From positions 60,799 through 124,798 of the forward strand of contig NZ_WNNK01000022.1 of the NCBI RefSeq assembly GCF_009724245.1: 64,000 nucleotides of DNA, written 5' to 3'. A program made the position numbers and the translations under genes. The notes under the pieces were generated by a model that saw only the letters and a list, made by a program, of their open reading frames with translations, ran no database searches and was not told where the DNA came from. Within the stretch, counting starts at the first letter, position 1, and each line of letters starts with the position of its first letter. Below, one piece after another: positions 34,174 to 42,463 of the stretch. Source of the DNA: Pseudomonas spelaei (lineage in GTDB: Bacteria; Pseudomonadota; Gammaproteobacteria; Pseudomonadales; Pseudomonadaceae).

Positions 34174-34678
34174 CCCTGACATAAGCCTGGCAAGCTCGTA
34201 GCGCGATCAATCCTTCGTCGCCGTCGTCGGTGATTCCGATAATTCGTTGAGCATGCGCTGGGTCAAGTCGGGCTCTCTGGGCTCCATGAACCACGCCGAC
34301 GGCGCCGGGAGCGGTAGGCACGTTGCGGCCACTGGCTGAATCCGTTGCGTCGATAAGGACTGACAGCCGCAGGTCAGAAGTAGCAAGGCGGTCACGTAGG
34401 CGGGCTTGGTCACGTTGGGCATCGGAAAGCTCCTTGGTGTGTTGTTGGTCTTGGCTTGCCAGCTGTTGCTCCAGGGCCGCGCGCTTGGCCTGCTCGGCCT
34501 GCTGCTGACGTAACACGCCCTGGGTCAGGTCGTTCAGATCATTGGCCCGGGCCGCCGCCAAACGCTCAAGCTGCCCGGTGTATCGCCAGGCCTGCACCTG
34601 CCAGGTCACTCCGGCGGCAAAAACCATCAGCGACAGGATCAACACCGCCAGACCGAGCAGCCTCTGCACCGGCGTCAT
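34160..34678 (-). CDS. Rz-type i-spanin
   Basis: A 172-aa protein: one N-terminal membrane helix (LLGLAVLILSLMVFAAGVTW) followed by a long coiled coil rich in Gln, Ala and Arg (QLERLAAARANDLNDLTQGVLRQQQAEQAKRAALEQQL). It spans the periplasm and with Rz1 fuses inner and outer membranes at lysis. Start 34678 overlaps the endolysin stop (ATGA). Rz1 is nested in another frame. It converges on the SRAP gene with 14 overlapping bases. Confidence 0.9.
   Translation of the reverse strand: MTPVQRLLGLAVLILSLMVFAAGVTWQVQAWRYTGQLERLAAARANDLNDLTQGVLRQQQAEQAKRAALEQQLASQDQQHTKELSDAQRDQARLRDRLATSDLRLSVLIDATDSASGRNVPTAPGAVGVVHGAQRARLDPAHAQRIIGITDDGDEGLIALRACQAYVRAIAR
34207..34422 (-). CDS. Rz1-type o-spanin lipoprotein, nested in Rz
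   Basis: A 71-aa lipoprotein in another frame within Rz, with RBS AAGGAG. Lipobox TCGC after LLLL gives a lipidated Cys, and the mature part is proline-rich (CLPLPAPSAWFMEP), as in known o-spanins. The nested arrangement is the lambda Rz/Rz1 pattern. Confidence 0.88.
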   Translation of the reverse strand: MPNVTKPAYVTALLLLTCGCQSLSTQRIQPVAATCLPLPAPSAWFMEPREPDLTQRMLNELSESPTTATKD

Positions 34679-35100
34679 GCCAACGCCCTGCGGACGCCTT
34701 CGGCCAGCACCGCGTCCGGATAGGCATACCCTGCGTTCTCGTGATGGATGATCGCCTTGACGAAACCACGCATGAGCGGCGCCTGGGTCAGGTCGATCTC
34801 TGCGCCCGGCGCGGTGCCGGTGCTCGCCTCTACGGCACGTACATAGGCCGCCGTGTCGTTCTCCACCGCCGGCGCCCACCGGCTGATGATAGCCTTCACC
34901 GTCTTAAGCCCATGCTTGCGCTGGTAGGTGAGCAGCAGCTTGCCCAGGGCACGGATTCCGTTCTCCGGCGTATCGAACCGGGCGAAGCGCTTCTCGATAG
35001 CCGGGTCTGGCTTAAGCTGGCCCTGCCACTGGTTGGCCGAGTTGTAGTCGATATTTCCTGGGTTGCGGTTGCGTACCCCACGGGTCTCGGTGATAGGCAT
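34675..35100 (-). CDS. Phage endolysin (structural protein P5-like muramidase)
   Basis: A 141-aa protein: GVRNRNPGNIDYN opens a fold seen in P5-type peptidoglycan hydrolases; the conserved FDTPENGIRALGKLLLTYQRKHGLKTV follows. No signal peptide, so release through a holin is expected. RBS GGAGAAAAA. A terminator stands 15 bases before it, and the holin-like genes are 24 kb away at 58.7-59.4 kb. Confidence 0.85.
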   Translation of the reverse strand: MPITETRGVRNRNPGNIDYNSANQWQGQLKPDPAIEKRFARFDTPENGIRALGKLLLTYQRKHGLKTVKAIISRWAPAVENDTAAYVRAVEASTGTAPGAEIDLTQAPLMRGFVKAIIHHENAGYAYPDAVLAEGVRRALA

Positions 35101-35115
35101 ACTTTTTCTCCAGGC

Positions 35116-35141
35116 GAAAAAAAGCCCGCTCATGGCGGGCT
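35116..35141 (-). terminator. Rho-independent terminator before the endolysin
   Basis: On the minus strand: 7-bp perfect GC stem (AGCCCGC/GCGGGCT) with a 5-base loop, then seven T. The following bases are the RBS region of the endolysin gene. Confidence 0.85.
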
Positions 35142-35218
35142 GTTATTTGAAAATTCTCAAAATTGCGTAAGTCGCAAGTAGGCTTTCCTTAGGGCAACAT
35201 CAAAGCACAACCCATCAA

Positions 35219-36385
35219 CTAGAAAAAAACAATTTTCCGCCTCCGATCAGGAGAGAACTTAATAATATCATCAAGGACCTTCAAAACCACCACGGAAACC
35301 AGGAAGAATGGATTAGTCAAACCATTAACAGCAATCAACATAACACATATGAATGCAAACTGGTTTAACCCACTTACCGCAAAAATAAAATAGATAGGGA
35401 TAAAAGCCAAAACACCAAATACCACAACGGCGTAGGAGATAGAATTAAACCATATCCCTGCAGCTATATCGGGATCAGCAAGATCCTGCAACACAGAGTA
35501 GTTGGGTAAAAACATATCACCATCAACAAACACTCTTAAAAATGGCTCAATCACTCGAATAGAAAGACTCCCTTCGCCATTCATGGTTTGAATCACTCGA
35601 TCAGGAAGAATTGGAACAATTCCAGATACAACAAGCCCGACACAGAAGATAACGATAGGACTAAAGAATAACAGATACCGCACATTAAAAAATCTTGTCA
35701 ACGAAAGCATAATAAATACGAATCCAAGCGCGGACGTTGACAACATAGTTGCACAGCATATGACAAGCCATAAAAATGACCGCCTAACTGAAGCCGCGTA
35801 AATCATAGCGGGAGCCACAAATATAGCAAAATAGCTAGGTTCTTTAAACAGTCCACCGCTTCTGAATCCTTGGGTGGCGATATCAAGACCTAGAACAGAG
35901 TTAGGCTGTATATCAATAGGAGTGTCGATATACACAAATACAGCATCAAAAACATTATATACAAAAACTTGAAATATTAGGAGAACCGAAGAAATCAACA
36001 CCATGAACAAATATATATTCTTCACCGCAAAGGAATATTTCATACTCTTAAATGAACTTAATATGATGAAAAAAGAAATCATATAAAAGCTCATTCTAAC
36101 AACCACCATCACCCCTTCAGGATAATAATTTAAATACTGAAACACAGCAACCAGCGAAATGACAACAAGGCTCACCCCGCCTAAAAAGCAATTAAAATCG
36201 AATTTCCTTGTTGAGAGAACACAAACAATCAAAGTGGCGATAATTGTAAAGTCACCGAAAGACAATTTTTCAAAAATTGCCATATTCGAAAGAACGGGCG
36301 ACAATAAAAACAAGAGAGCACACAAGTTTGCAGCAAAGCCATTTTTTTGGTGCTGCACGAACTTAACGACTTGCACTACAGACAT
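35219..36385 (-). CDS. Wzy-like O-antigen/polysaccharide polymerase, candidate conversion gene
   Basis: A 388-aa protein with about ten hydrophobic segments and the FKEPSYFAIF motif in an exposed loop (R-S-G-G-L-F-K-E-P-S), as in Wzy/EpsG-type repeat-unit polymerases. RBS AAGGGA. Base composition is strongly AT-rich compared with the phage genes on both sides, so it is a later insertion (a moron) between tail fibre assembly and endolysin. Phage D3 of P. aeruginosa carries a comparable polymerase for serotype conversion; a similar role here is inference. Confidence 0.7.
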   Translation of the reverse strand: MSVVQVVKFVQHQKNGFAANLCALLFLLSPVLSNMAIFEKLSFGDFTIIATLIVCVLSTRKFDFNCFLGGVSLVVISLVAVFQYLNYYPEGVMVVVRMSFYMISFFIILSSFKSMKYSFAVKNIYLFMVLISSVLLIFQVFVYNVFDAVFVYIDTPIDIQPNSVLGLDIATQGFRSGGLFKEPSYFAIFVAPAMIYAASVRRSFLWLVICCATMLSTSALGFVFIMLSLTRFFNVRYLLFFSPIVIFCVGLVVSGIVPILPDRVIQTMNGEGSLSIRVIEPFLRVFVDGDMFLPNYSVLQDLADPDIAAGIWFNSISYAVVVFGVLAFIPIYFIFAVSGLNQFAFICVMLIAVNGLTNPFFLVSVVVLKVLDDIIKFSPDRRRKIVFF

Positions 36386-36634
36386 TACGAGTCCCTTCGC
36401 CCGTCAAGAATTTTGACGGCAAGATTGCGGCAGATAAAACAATAAAGTAAAAGGAGAAAGCTCCTCTTACACCAAGCAACAATAAACAATCAAGAGAGGT
36501 CTATTTTTTGCCACGGCATTCTATACATAATACTGTCAATTTGACAGCATTATCTTGAATAAATTTTAGATCCTCCTCTAATTCGACGCGCTTACCAAAA
36601 AACCGCTCCAGGCGCAAAGTTGTTCAGGCTTGAA
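36386..36634. other. AT-rich leader of the Wzy-like gene
   Basis: Contains a short hairpin (arms CCGTCAA / TTGACGG at 36401-36419). The sequence is AT-rich like the gene, so it probably carries the gene's own promoter. Confidence 0.4.
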
Positions 36635-37081
36635 TTACTCCGGCGCGGAGGGCCATTTGATGGTGTTGGGGTAGCCCGGCTGCAAAGACACTCGACTCAA
36701 CAACACCCGATACTGTTTCCATGCCTTAAGATCCGTTATCTCTTTTTCCGTAGCCTCATCAAGCTCAACAGCATCCTGTAGTGGTGCAATTGTGAAATCA
36801 GCAACACCACGCAATCGGTTGTACTCATCCGTAGCAGCCTCGGCCGGGCTCGGCTTTACCATTACAGGCTCAGCGTAGTCCGCAACCTCGGCGCCGTCCT
36901 TGATCATATCAAGGACCTGCTGATACACATCCGGCGTTTCATTAAGAGTCGCGTGATATGGGTAGCCGTTGTTGATTACCACATAGGTCCCATCCTTTCT
37001 CTTTTGAATGCTCTCGATAATTACCTGAGGTGGCTCGGTAGCTGCTACGCCTGAAGTTTCTTCTATTGCCTTCGTAGCCAT
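36635..37081 (-). CDS. Tail fibre assembly (Tfa) protein
   Basis: A 148-aa protein with a C-terminal half typical of Tfa chaperones (AATDEYNRLRGVADFTIAPLQDAVELDEATEKEITDLKAWKQYRVLLSRVSLQPGYPNTIKWPSAPE). RBS GGAGATTTCAGTG. Its ATG overlaps the tail fibre stop (TGATG), so the two are coupled: Tfa helps the fibre trimerise and attach. Confidence 0.88.
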   Translation of the reverse strand: MATKAIEETSGVAATEPPQVIIESIQKRKDGTYVVINNGYPYHATLNETPDVYQQVLDMIKDGAEVADYAEPVMVKPSPAEAATDEYNRLRGVADFTIAPLQDAVELDEATEKEITDLKAWKQYRVLLSRVSLQPGYPNTIKWPSAPE

Positions 37082-38505
37082 CACTGAAATCTCCATGCAA
37101 AACCAGTCGAATAAGTGCCGCCAAGCTGGGTTCCGCCCGGAGTCAGCCCAGTAGAGGAGCTGATTAGCGCGCCCGAACTGTTGTAGTTTGTCAGGCTATA
37201 AGCCCATGTCCCGCCTGCGGGTAAAGTCGCACCATTCGCAAGCGAAACCCACTGGCCCGCGACTGGCTTCATGAAGGTGGCGGCGGTATGGCAGGCAGAG
37301 CCATTTGAGGTGACCGTGCCAAGGTCTAGGTCAGCAACGCCACCTGAAGCATTGCGAAGCAGCCCACCGCTCGATCCGCCGTTGTGAAGGAGGTATAAAG
37401 CCGTTGAGGTAGTTTCAAGCTTTAACGCTACCTGCGCTCCCGGATAAGCAGAGTTTGTAAGCCGGAGCCCTGGTGAGCCAGTATCCTGAGCGACCGAGAT
37501 AGAAATCGCCCCCGTAAACGCAGCCCCCGATTTGTCCGCCTTCCCAGACAATAAACCATCTACCTGAGTGGTCGTGTAGGCATTAGTAATGCCATAGCCG
37601 GACAAGGTTGTAGCTTTATCCGCTTTATTGGATACAGCATTTCCGATAGCTGTGTCGGCCTGAGTTTTCGTATATGCGTCTGCAATGCCATATCCACCCA
37701 GAGTTGTGGCTTTATCGGCTTTATTGGATATGGCACCACTGATCGAGGCGTCGGACTGGGCCTTTGTGTAAGCATCAGTAATGCCATAACCGTTGAGAGT
37801 GGTGGCCTTGTTTGCTTTATTTGCCAAGGCGGCATCAGTTTCAGATTTGGTGTAAGCGTTGACAATTCCATAACCGCTCAAGGTGGTCGCTTTTTCAGCC
37901 TTGTTTGCTGGATCAAAGTCGTTAGAAGTCCAAAATTGAACCCAAACGCCCGTGCCATCAGCCGAGTAGCGACGGCCACCGAACCAGCTGTTTCCGGAGA
38001 CACTGCCGGCGAAATCGATGCCAATATCTGTCGCACCACCACTCGGAAAAGATATGTGGACACCGGCACCATACGCCACCGCTGCTGGGCGATCCCCAGT
38101 GGCATCGGCCATCGAAAAGAAACGCGTGTCAGAGATTGCGTTGATGTTGCCATTCACCACGGCTGGTTTTGAAAGGAGCCCACCCGCCCCCGTCTTCATC
38201 GCATCGGTGATACCGAAACCGTCAACGGTAGTTGGTTTGTTGGCGATTTTGTCCCAGCTGACTCCGGAGGAAACGATCTTCGATATGGCAAGAGCCAACT
38301 GATTGTACTGCCCCTTAACCGGAGTGATGCCGGCCGCTGACAGAACATTCAATGTCTCCATCATGATCGTATTCATGAATTCCGCCGGAAGGATCGTCGC
38401 TGCCACGCCGGTTGCGGGATTGCCGTCGGTAAAGAAGCCAGGAGTGCCAGCGGGTGCTGATGGCGGAATTGTGGTCGCAGCAGTCGAGTTATCAATCTGA
38501 TACAT
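37081..38505 (-). CDS. Tail fibre protein with tandem repeats
   Basis: A 474-aa protein. The N-terminal part (MYQIDNSTAATTIPPSAPAGTPGFF) is a phage-attachment domain shared by Mu/P2-like fibres; residues about 200-320 hold four copies of a 27-residue unit (NKADKATTLxGYGIxxAYTK...DxAI); the C-terminal part (SYGGT... FAWRFQ) should bind the receptor. Downstream Tfa is coupled. Repeat number is likely to vary by slippage. Confidence 0.9.
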   Translation of the reverse strand: MYQIDNSTAATTIPPSAPAGTPGFFTDGNPATGVAATILPAEFMNTIMMETLNVLSAAGITPVKGQYNQLALAISKIVSSGVSWDKIANKPTTVDGFGITDAMKTGAGGLLSKPAVVNGNINAISDTRFFSMADATGDRPAAVAYGAGVHISFPSGGATDIGIDFAGSVSGNSWFGGRRYSADGTGVWVQFWTSNDFDPANKAEKATTLSGYGIVNAYTKSETDAALANKANKATTLNGYGITDAYTKAQSDASISGAISNKADKATTLGGYGIADAYTKTQADTAIGNAVSNKADKATTLSGYGITNAYTTTQVDGLLSGKADKSGAAFTGAISISVAQDTGSPGLRLTNSAYPGAQVALKLETTSTALYLLHNGGSSGGLLRNASGGVADLDLGTVTSNGSACHTAATFMKPVAGQWVSLANGATLPAGGTWAYSLTNYNSSGALISSSTGLTPGGTQLGGTYSTGFAWRFQ

Positions 38506-38513
38506 CTAGAGCC

Positions 38514-39110
38514 TCACGAATAATGGAATTGAAGAATGGTGTGTGACGGCTTCACTTCGGTGAGCTCGCACTCAAGCACCGCGTTTCCCCACGACGAGAG
38601 CGGTTCACCCATTGCCGCCTGGCCAACCCTGAAGTAGTTGATCGTGTTGACCTTGGTGTTGATCGCCCAGGTAAAAAACCAGTCAACGCCACCAAGCTGT
38701 TGCCCGCAGGTGCTCTGCCCGCAGCGGAAAGGGGCAAACTGTGTAACTGTGATCGTGTAACCCAGGCCCAGGGCGTACGCCGTAAAAAACTGGATGGATT
38801 GGCCACCTGAATTCGTTAGGCGCGCGACAACTTGCTTGCGGCGCCCCTGGAACGTGGGTGATGGCCCTGAACACGGATCTGGCAACCCCAACGTTGCCTC
38901 CCACTCATCCAAGAAGTTCACCGTCGTTGCCGGAAACATGTCCTCGAGCAGGTTGAGTGCCGAGTCGCTGAGCCTTTGGAAGGTGGGTGCATAACAGGAC
39001 ATAGCCTGCGCCTGAATGCTGCTTAGCTCCTTCGGCCAAACCCTCCCGCGCGGCAATAGGCCAAGCAGCGCAGACGTGAAGTCTCCGCTCGTAAATGAAG
39101 GTTTCGACAT
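38514..39110 (-). CDS. Phage tail protein I-like (DUF2313/YmfQ)
   Basis: A 198-aa baseplate-associated protein (SALLGLLPRGRVWPKE, LDEWEATLGLPDPC) of the YmfQ family, equivalent to Mu gp48. It joins tail fibres to the baseplate. Its start lies 6 bases after the J-like stop. Confidence 0.88.
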   Translation of the reverse strand: MSKPSFTSGDFTSALLGLLPRGRVWPKELSSIQAQAMSCYAPTFQRLSDSALNLLEDMFPATTVNFLDEWEATLGLPDPCSGPSPTFQGRRKQVVARLTNSGGQSIQFFTAYALGLGYTITVTQFAPFRCGQSTCGQQLGGVDWFFTWAINTKVNTINYFRVGQAAMGEPLSSWGNAVLECELTEVKPSHTILQFHYS

Positions 39111-39115
39111 TGTTG

Positions 39116-40243
39116 TCAGGCCCAGGTAATGCTGCCCAAGGTGGGCATGCGTCCAAGTAGGTTCGGGATGTTCGCCACCGGTGACGTGATGACGAACCCT
39201 TTCGTTGCTGCAATCGCGGAGACTGCGGAATCGATGTCAGAGACGCCTACAAACGTACCGTTCGACAGAGGGGCGCCTTGATCAAGCAGAACATCCGCAA
39301 TGGCAGCAGCCACCGCGTCGCGCGTGGCAAGGGTTGCTCCTGTCAGGCCGGTGATCGTGAAAGGAACAGGGGATGCGATAGGCGCACAAACGTAGACCAT
39401 TGCCGTCACCGGCTGCAGGGGATAGATGGTGTTTGCAATGATCAGTTGATCGCCGGCGGCGAGGTTTCCCGAGGTGACACGGTTATCGCTCGGTGATATG
39501 CCGTTCGTACCTTGGGGGAAGCCACCCTGGGCCGAGTTCGCGTCATCGAGCATTGCGTAGACCACCACGGTTCCCGTGCCGAATCCATTCGGAGCTACCC
39601 AGGCCCGAGTAACGCCCGGCACCAGCTTCGCCCACATTGGATAGTCGGAGTTCGATCCGCCATTGGGCACGCTCTGATAGGCCTCCAGCATCCGCCCAAA
39701 TAGCGATTCGTCCTGCTCCTGATCAGCACCACCGGTAATTGCGGCTGTCACGGCCCCAGTGGACTGGACGCCATCAATCGAGACGCCAAGTGTCATGAGG
39801 CTCCCCATCGGGGTATTTCCGGCCTCTCCTGCCAGGTCCGCCTTTACCTGCACGACCAGCGTGCCGTCAGCCGCGACCTTGGCCAACGCTTGAGTGGTGA
39901 AGGTCGCCGAGTCGCTCCGCCCCACCTGGGTTCCGGCATCGACTATCCGCCCCGGGGCTCCCCGGAACGTCACACTGCCCGCGGCTGCGGTTGCAGTTTT
40001 CCGATAAACCTTCTTCAGGGCTGCCCAGGCCTCCAGGTACTCCCCCGAAGCGGTATAGGGCACGCCCTGCTTGGCGATCCAGTCAAGGTATCCATAGTTC
40101 AGGTGGGCCAGGCCGGCGACGGCTTTACCTGTGATTTGCAGGTTGGAAAAGCGCAGGAGCCCGTCGGCGGTGGGCAAACCAGAGGTGATGTCCGCTGCGA
40201 CGTGCGCGCGCAGGTCCGAGAGCGTAGGTCTCGTAAACGGCAT
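39116..40243 (-). CDS. Baseplate J / Mu gp47-like protein
   Basis: A 375-aa protein opening MPFTRPTLSDLRAHVAADI with AGTQVGRSDSATF, VQVKADLAGEAGNTPMGSLMTL and the GADQEQDESLFGRMLEAYQSVPNGGSNSDYPMWAKLVPGVTRAWV block that defines baseplate J family proteins. It forms part of the contractile tail baseplate wedge. A terminator-like hairpin stands before its start. Confidence 0.93.
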   Translation of the reverse strand: MPFTRPTLSDLRAHVAADITSGLPTADGLLRFSNLQITGKAVAGLAHLNYGYLDWIAKQGVPYTASGEYLEAWAALKKVYRKTATAAAGSVTFRGAPGRIVDAGTQVGRSDSATFTTQALAKVAADGTLVVQVKADLAGEAGNTPMGSLMTLGVSIDGVQSTGAVTAAITGGADQEQDESLFGRMLEAYQSVPNGGSNSDYPMWAKLVPGVTRAWVAPNGFGTGTVVVYAMLDDANSAQGGFPQGTNGISPSDNRVTSGNLAAGDQLIIANTIYPLQPVTAMVYVCAPIASPVPFTITGLTGATLATRDAVAAAIADVLLDQGAPLSNGTFVGVSDIDSAVSAIAATKGFVITSPVANIPNLLGRMPTLGSITWA

Positions 40244-40257
40244 GGGGTCTTTCTCCA

Positions 40258-40285
40258 GAAAAAGAAAACCCGCTCAAGGCGGGCT
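40258..40285 (-). terminator. Terminator-like hairpin before the J gene
   Basis: 5-bp GC stem (CCCGC/GCGGG) with a 5-base loop, followed on the minus strand by a T-rich run. It lies between gp46-like and gp47-like genes, 15-40 bases from the J start. Confidence 0.7.
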
Positions 40286-40296
40286 ATGACGTGCTA

Positions 40297-40740
40297 TCAG
40301 GTCTGGTTCCAAACCCAGTTGAAATTGAGCGGTGTGACCGTCCCGTCACGGTGGGTCACCGTGACAATGGCGTTAAGCCGGCTCCCTCCAGCAATGGCAG
40401 TCGCGACCTTCACACTGAGCGCCACCTGGTCATCGATGAGCCACTGCAACGCCTCATCCATGTAGATCTTGGCGGTGTTGGCAACTGCCTGTGTCAGCCG
40501 GGAGCGGTCCAGAAGCCATAGACGGGAGCCAATGGCTACGTCCTCATCCGCATCGCCCCACCAACCGCGCCGGTCATCACCGCCGTCCGGAGGGATGTCC
40601 GCGTCATCTGCAATTCGATCGGTGAATAGGCTGATCAATACGGCGCTGGCCAGGTCATTGCCGCTCGCCAAAGCGCCACCGGTGATGGACCAGTCGCCCG
40701 TGCCGGTTTCTACGATCCAGGTAGTGGTGATATCGCTCAT
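40297..40740 (-). CDS. Phage GP46-like baseplate protein (W family)
   Basis: A 147-aa protein (LASAVLISLFTDRIADDADIPPDGGDDRRGWWGD) matching the GP46/baseplate W group, which includes Mu gp46. Coupled to the preceding gp45-like gene by an ATGA overlap. Confidence 0.9.
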   Translation of the reverse strand: MSDITTTWIVETGTGDWSITGGALASGNDLASAVLISLFTDRIADDADIPPDGGDDRRGWWGDADEDVAIGSRLWLLDRSRLTQAVANTAKIYMDEALQWLIDDQVALSVKVATAIAGGSRLNAIVTVTHRDGTVTPLNFNWVWNQT

Positions 40741-41333
40741 TGTTGAGGGCTCGGCGTGGTGGTGCCGCTCCCGTTGGTGTGCTGGTTGAACAGCAGCCGG
40801 TCGGCGGCCATGGTGCGGACCTTGTCCTGGACGTTGCCGCCGGCTTCGATATCACCAGAGACGCGCAGAACAGGGGTGTTCATCTGCACCGCCTCGGCGG
40901 CATTGATCGTGACGGTGGTGGCATTGTTGACGGTGACGGGCGTGCCCTTCGCGTCGACGATGATCCCGCCGGATTGGGTCAGGTAGATCGACTTACCCCA
41001 GAGGTCATAAATCATGGATTCACCCTCCTTCAGGTTGGTGGGACGGCTGGCCTGGTGCGCAGTGGCAACCACCACACCCTTCGACCTGTCACCAGCCAGG
41101 AACACCACCAGGACATCAGAACCCGATGGCGGCAGAGAGGTGAAGCCAAATTCAGCAATACGAGGCGTGCCGTCTCGCGTCTCGGAATCGTTGAGTTTCA
41201 CCTGCAGCAGTTGTGCGGTCTTGCTGTCGTCGCTGAACGTCACCCGGCCCCAGCCGGTAGCGAGTTGAATCCGCCGCATCATGCGCTGTAGAACGCCGCC
41301 GGAGTCACTGGATTGATTCGTGGCTGAGGTCAT
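40737..41333 (-). CDS. Phage baseplate assembly protein V (Mu gp45-like)
   Basis: A 198-aa protein opening with MMRRIQLATGWGRVTFSDDS and containing PPSGSDVLVVFLAGDRSKGVVVAT plus a beta-helical C-terminus with SGDIEAGGNV; the spike of the contractile tail. Its start overlaps the previous stop by 1 base. Confidence 0.9.
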   Translation of the reverse strand: MTSATNQSSDSGGVLQRMMRRIQLATGWGRVTFSDDSKTAQLLQVKLNDSETRDGTPRIAEFGFTSLPPSGSDVLVVFLAGDRSKGVVVATAHQASRPTNLKEGESMIYDLWGKSIYLTQSGGIIVDAKGTPVTVNNATTVTINAAEAVQMNTPVLRVSGDIEAGGNVQDKVRTMAADRLLFNQHTNGSGTTTPSPQQ

Positions 41334-42427
41334 CAGAAACCACCTTGCAAAAGCTCGCCATACAGCGGCGTGAGGTTGATGGGTTGCGGCAGGAACGCTT
41401 CAGGCGCCATGAGCGTGATTTCTGCGGTTGTTCCGGAAAAGCTGTTCTTCAGGAATGTCACCTCGCTGATCAGCATGCTCTCGGCCGAGAACTTCAATTT
41501 CGGCAGGTGAACCGGCACCAGGGTATTTGGCTCCCACAAGGCGCCGGCCGAGTCTCGCCAGCTATCAACGGTCAAACGGACTACCCGGGAGCGCCCAAAT
41601 CGCCTGGCCGCTTCCCACTCGGCGCGCTTGATGGCTACATCATTACCCAGGCCGCCACCCTCGGAGATGATCACCAGCGCCCTATGCCGCTTGCAGTTGA
41701 GGTCCCTCACCGTGTGGATCTGGTTCCCACCCTGTCCAAGGTCGGTAAACGTGTCGACCGACTGGATATAGGCGTTGTAGTCCGAGTAGATCTGGTCGGT
41801 TGAAAAGTCGATGTAAGCCCTCTCAACGTTGGCGCCACCGACAAAGCCACTGGCAGCACGGCGCGTCCCCGCCCGGCTGAGGAAAAGACTCCCATCAGGC
41901 AGGTCGTAGGCCAGCACGGCTGAGAAGCGCGCCATCCGGTCGATGATGTCAAAGGCGGATTCACCCAACATCAGGTTTGCCTGGGGTAGTACCGGCAAAT
42001 CACTCACATCCGTTGCAACCGGTATGCCTTCGGCCACGCCGTTGACGGCTGGCCCGTAAACTGCCGCAAGGCGCTGGGCGATCCCGAGTACGGTCTGATT
42101 ACTCAGTTGGCCGCCTGGCCATTCCGCCGCGCAGTCGATCAGATCGGAACACTTGGAGCGTCCGCTGACGTGTACCGAGTGATCACCCGCACTCATGCTC
42201 GGGATGTAGTGGTCCACATAACCGGTCACCACCGGGTCTTGCCCAAGTCGCACCTGGCACGCAGCACCTGGTGGGAGTTCCAGTCGGTCAAATTCCCCCG
42301 GGTAAAGTTCGGTCATGCCAATACTGAAGTCGCTGGGCAGGCGCTCTATACCCCATGTCACGCGAACATCCGTCCAGCCGGCGATATCAAAGCCGCCCGA
42401 CGTGATGGTCAGGTCGTCATCTTGCAT
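41333..42427 (-). CDS. Mu gp44-like tail/baseplate hub protein
   Basis: A 364-aa protein: DLTITSGGFDIAGWTDVRVTWGIERLPSDFSI is a Mu gp44 (P) start; SGRSKCSDLIDCAAEWPGGQ and the C-terminal LPLSEVTFLKN-like part follow. ATG 42427 preceded by GAGG is preferred to the upstream TTG at 42439. A hub/DNA-injection component of the tail. Confidence 0.88.
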   Translation of the reverse strand: MQDDDLTITSGGFDIAGWTDVRVTWGIERLPSDFSIGMTELYPGEFDRLELPPGAACQVRLGQDPVVTGYVDHYIPSMSAGDHSVHVSGRSKCSDLIDCAAEWPGGQLSNQTVLGIAQRLAAVYGPAVNGVAEGIPVATDVSDLPVLPQANLMLGESAFDIIDRMARFSAVLAYDLPDGSLFLSRAGTRRAASGFVGGANVERAYIDFSTDQIYSDYNAYIQSVDTFTDLGQGGNQIHTVRDLNCKRHRALVIISEGGGLGNDVAIKRAEWEAARRFGRSRVVRLTVDSWRDSAGALWEPNTLVPVHLPKLKFSAESMLISEVTFLKNSFSGTTAEITLMAPEAFLPQPINLTPLYGELLQGGF

Positions 42428-42463
42428 GGAAGGCCTCAATGAATACGAACGGGGGGAAACGCC

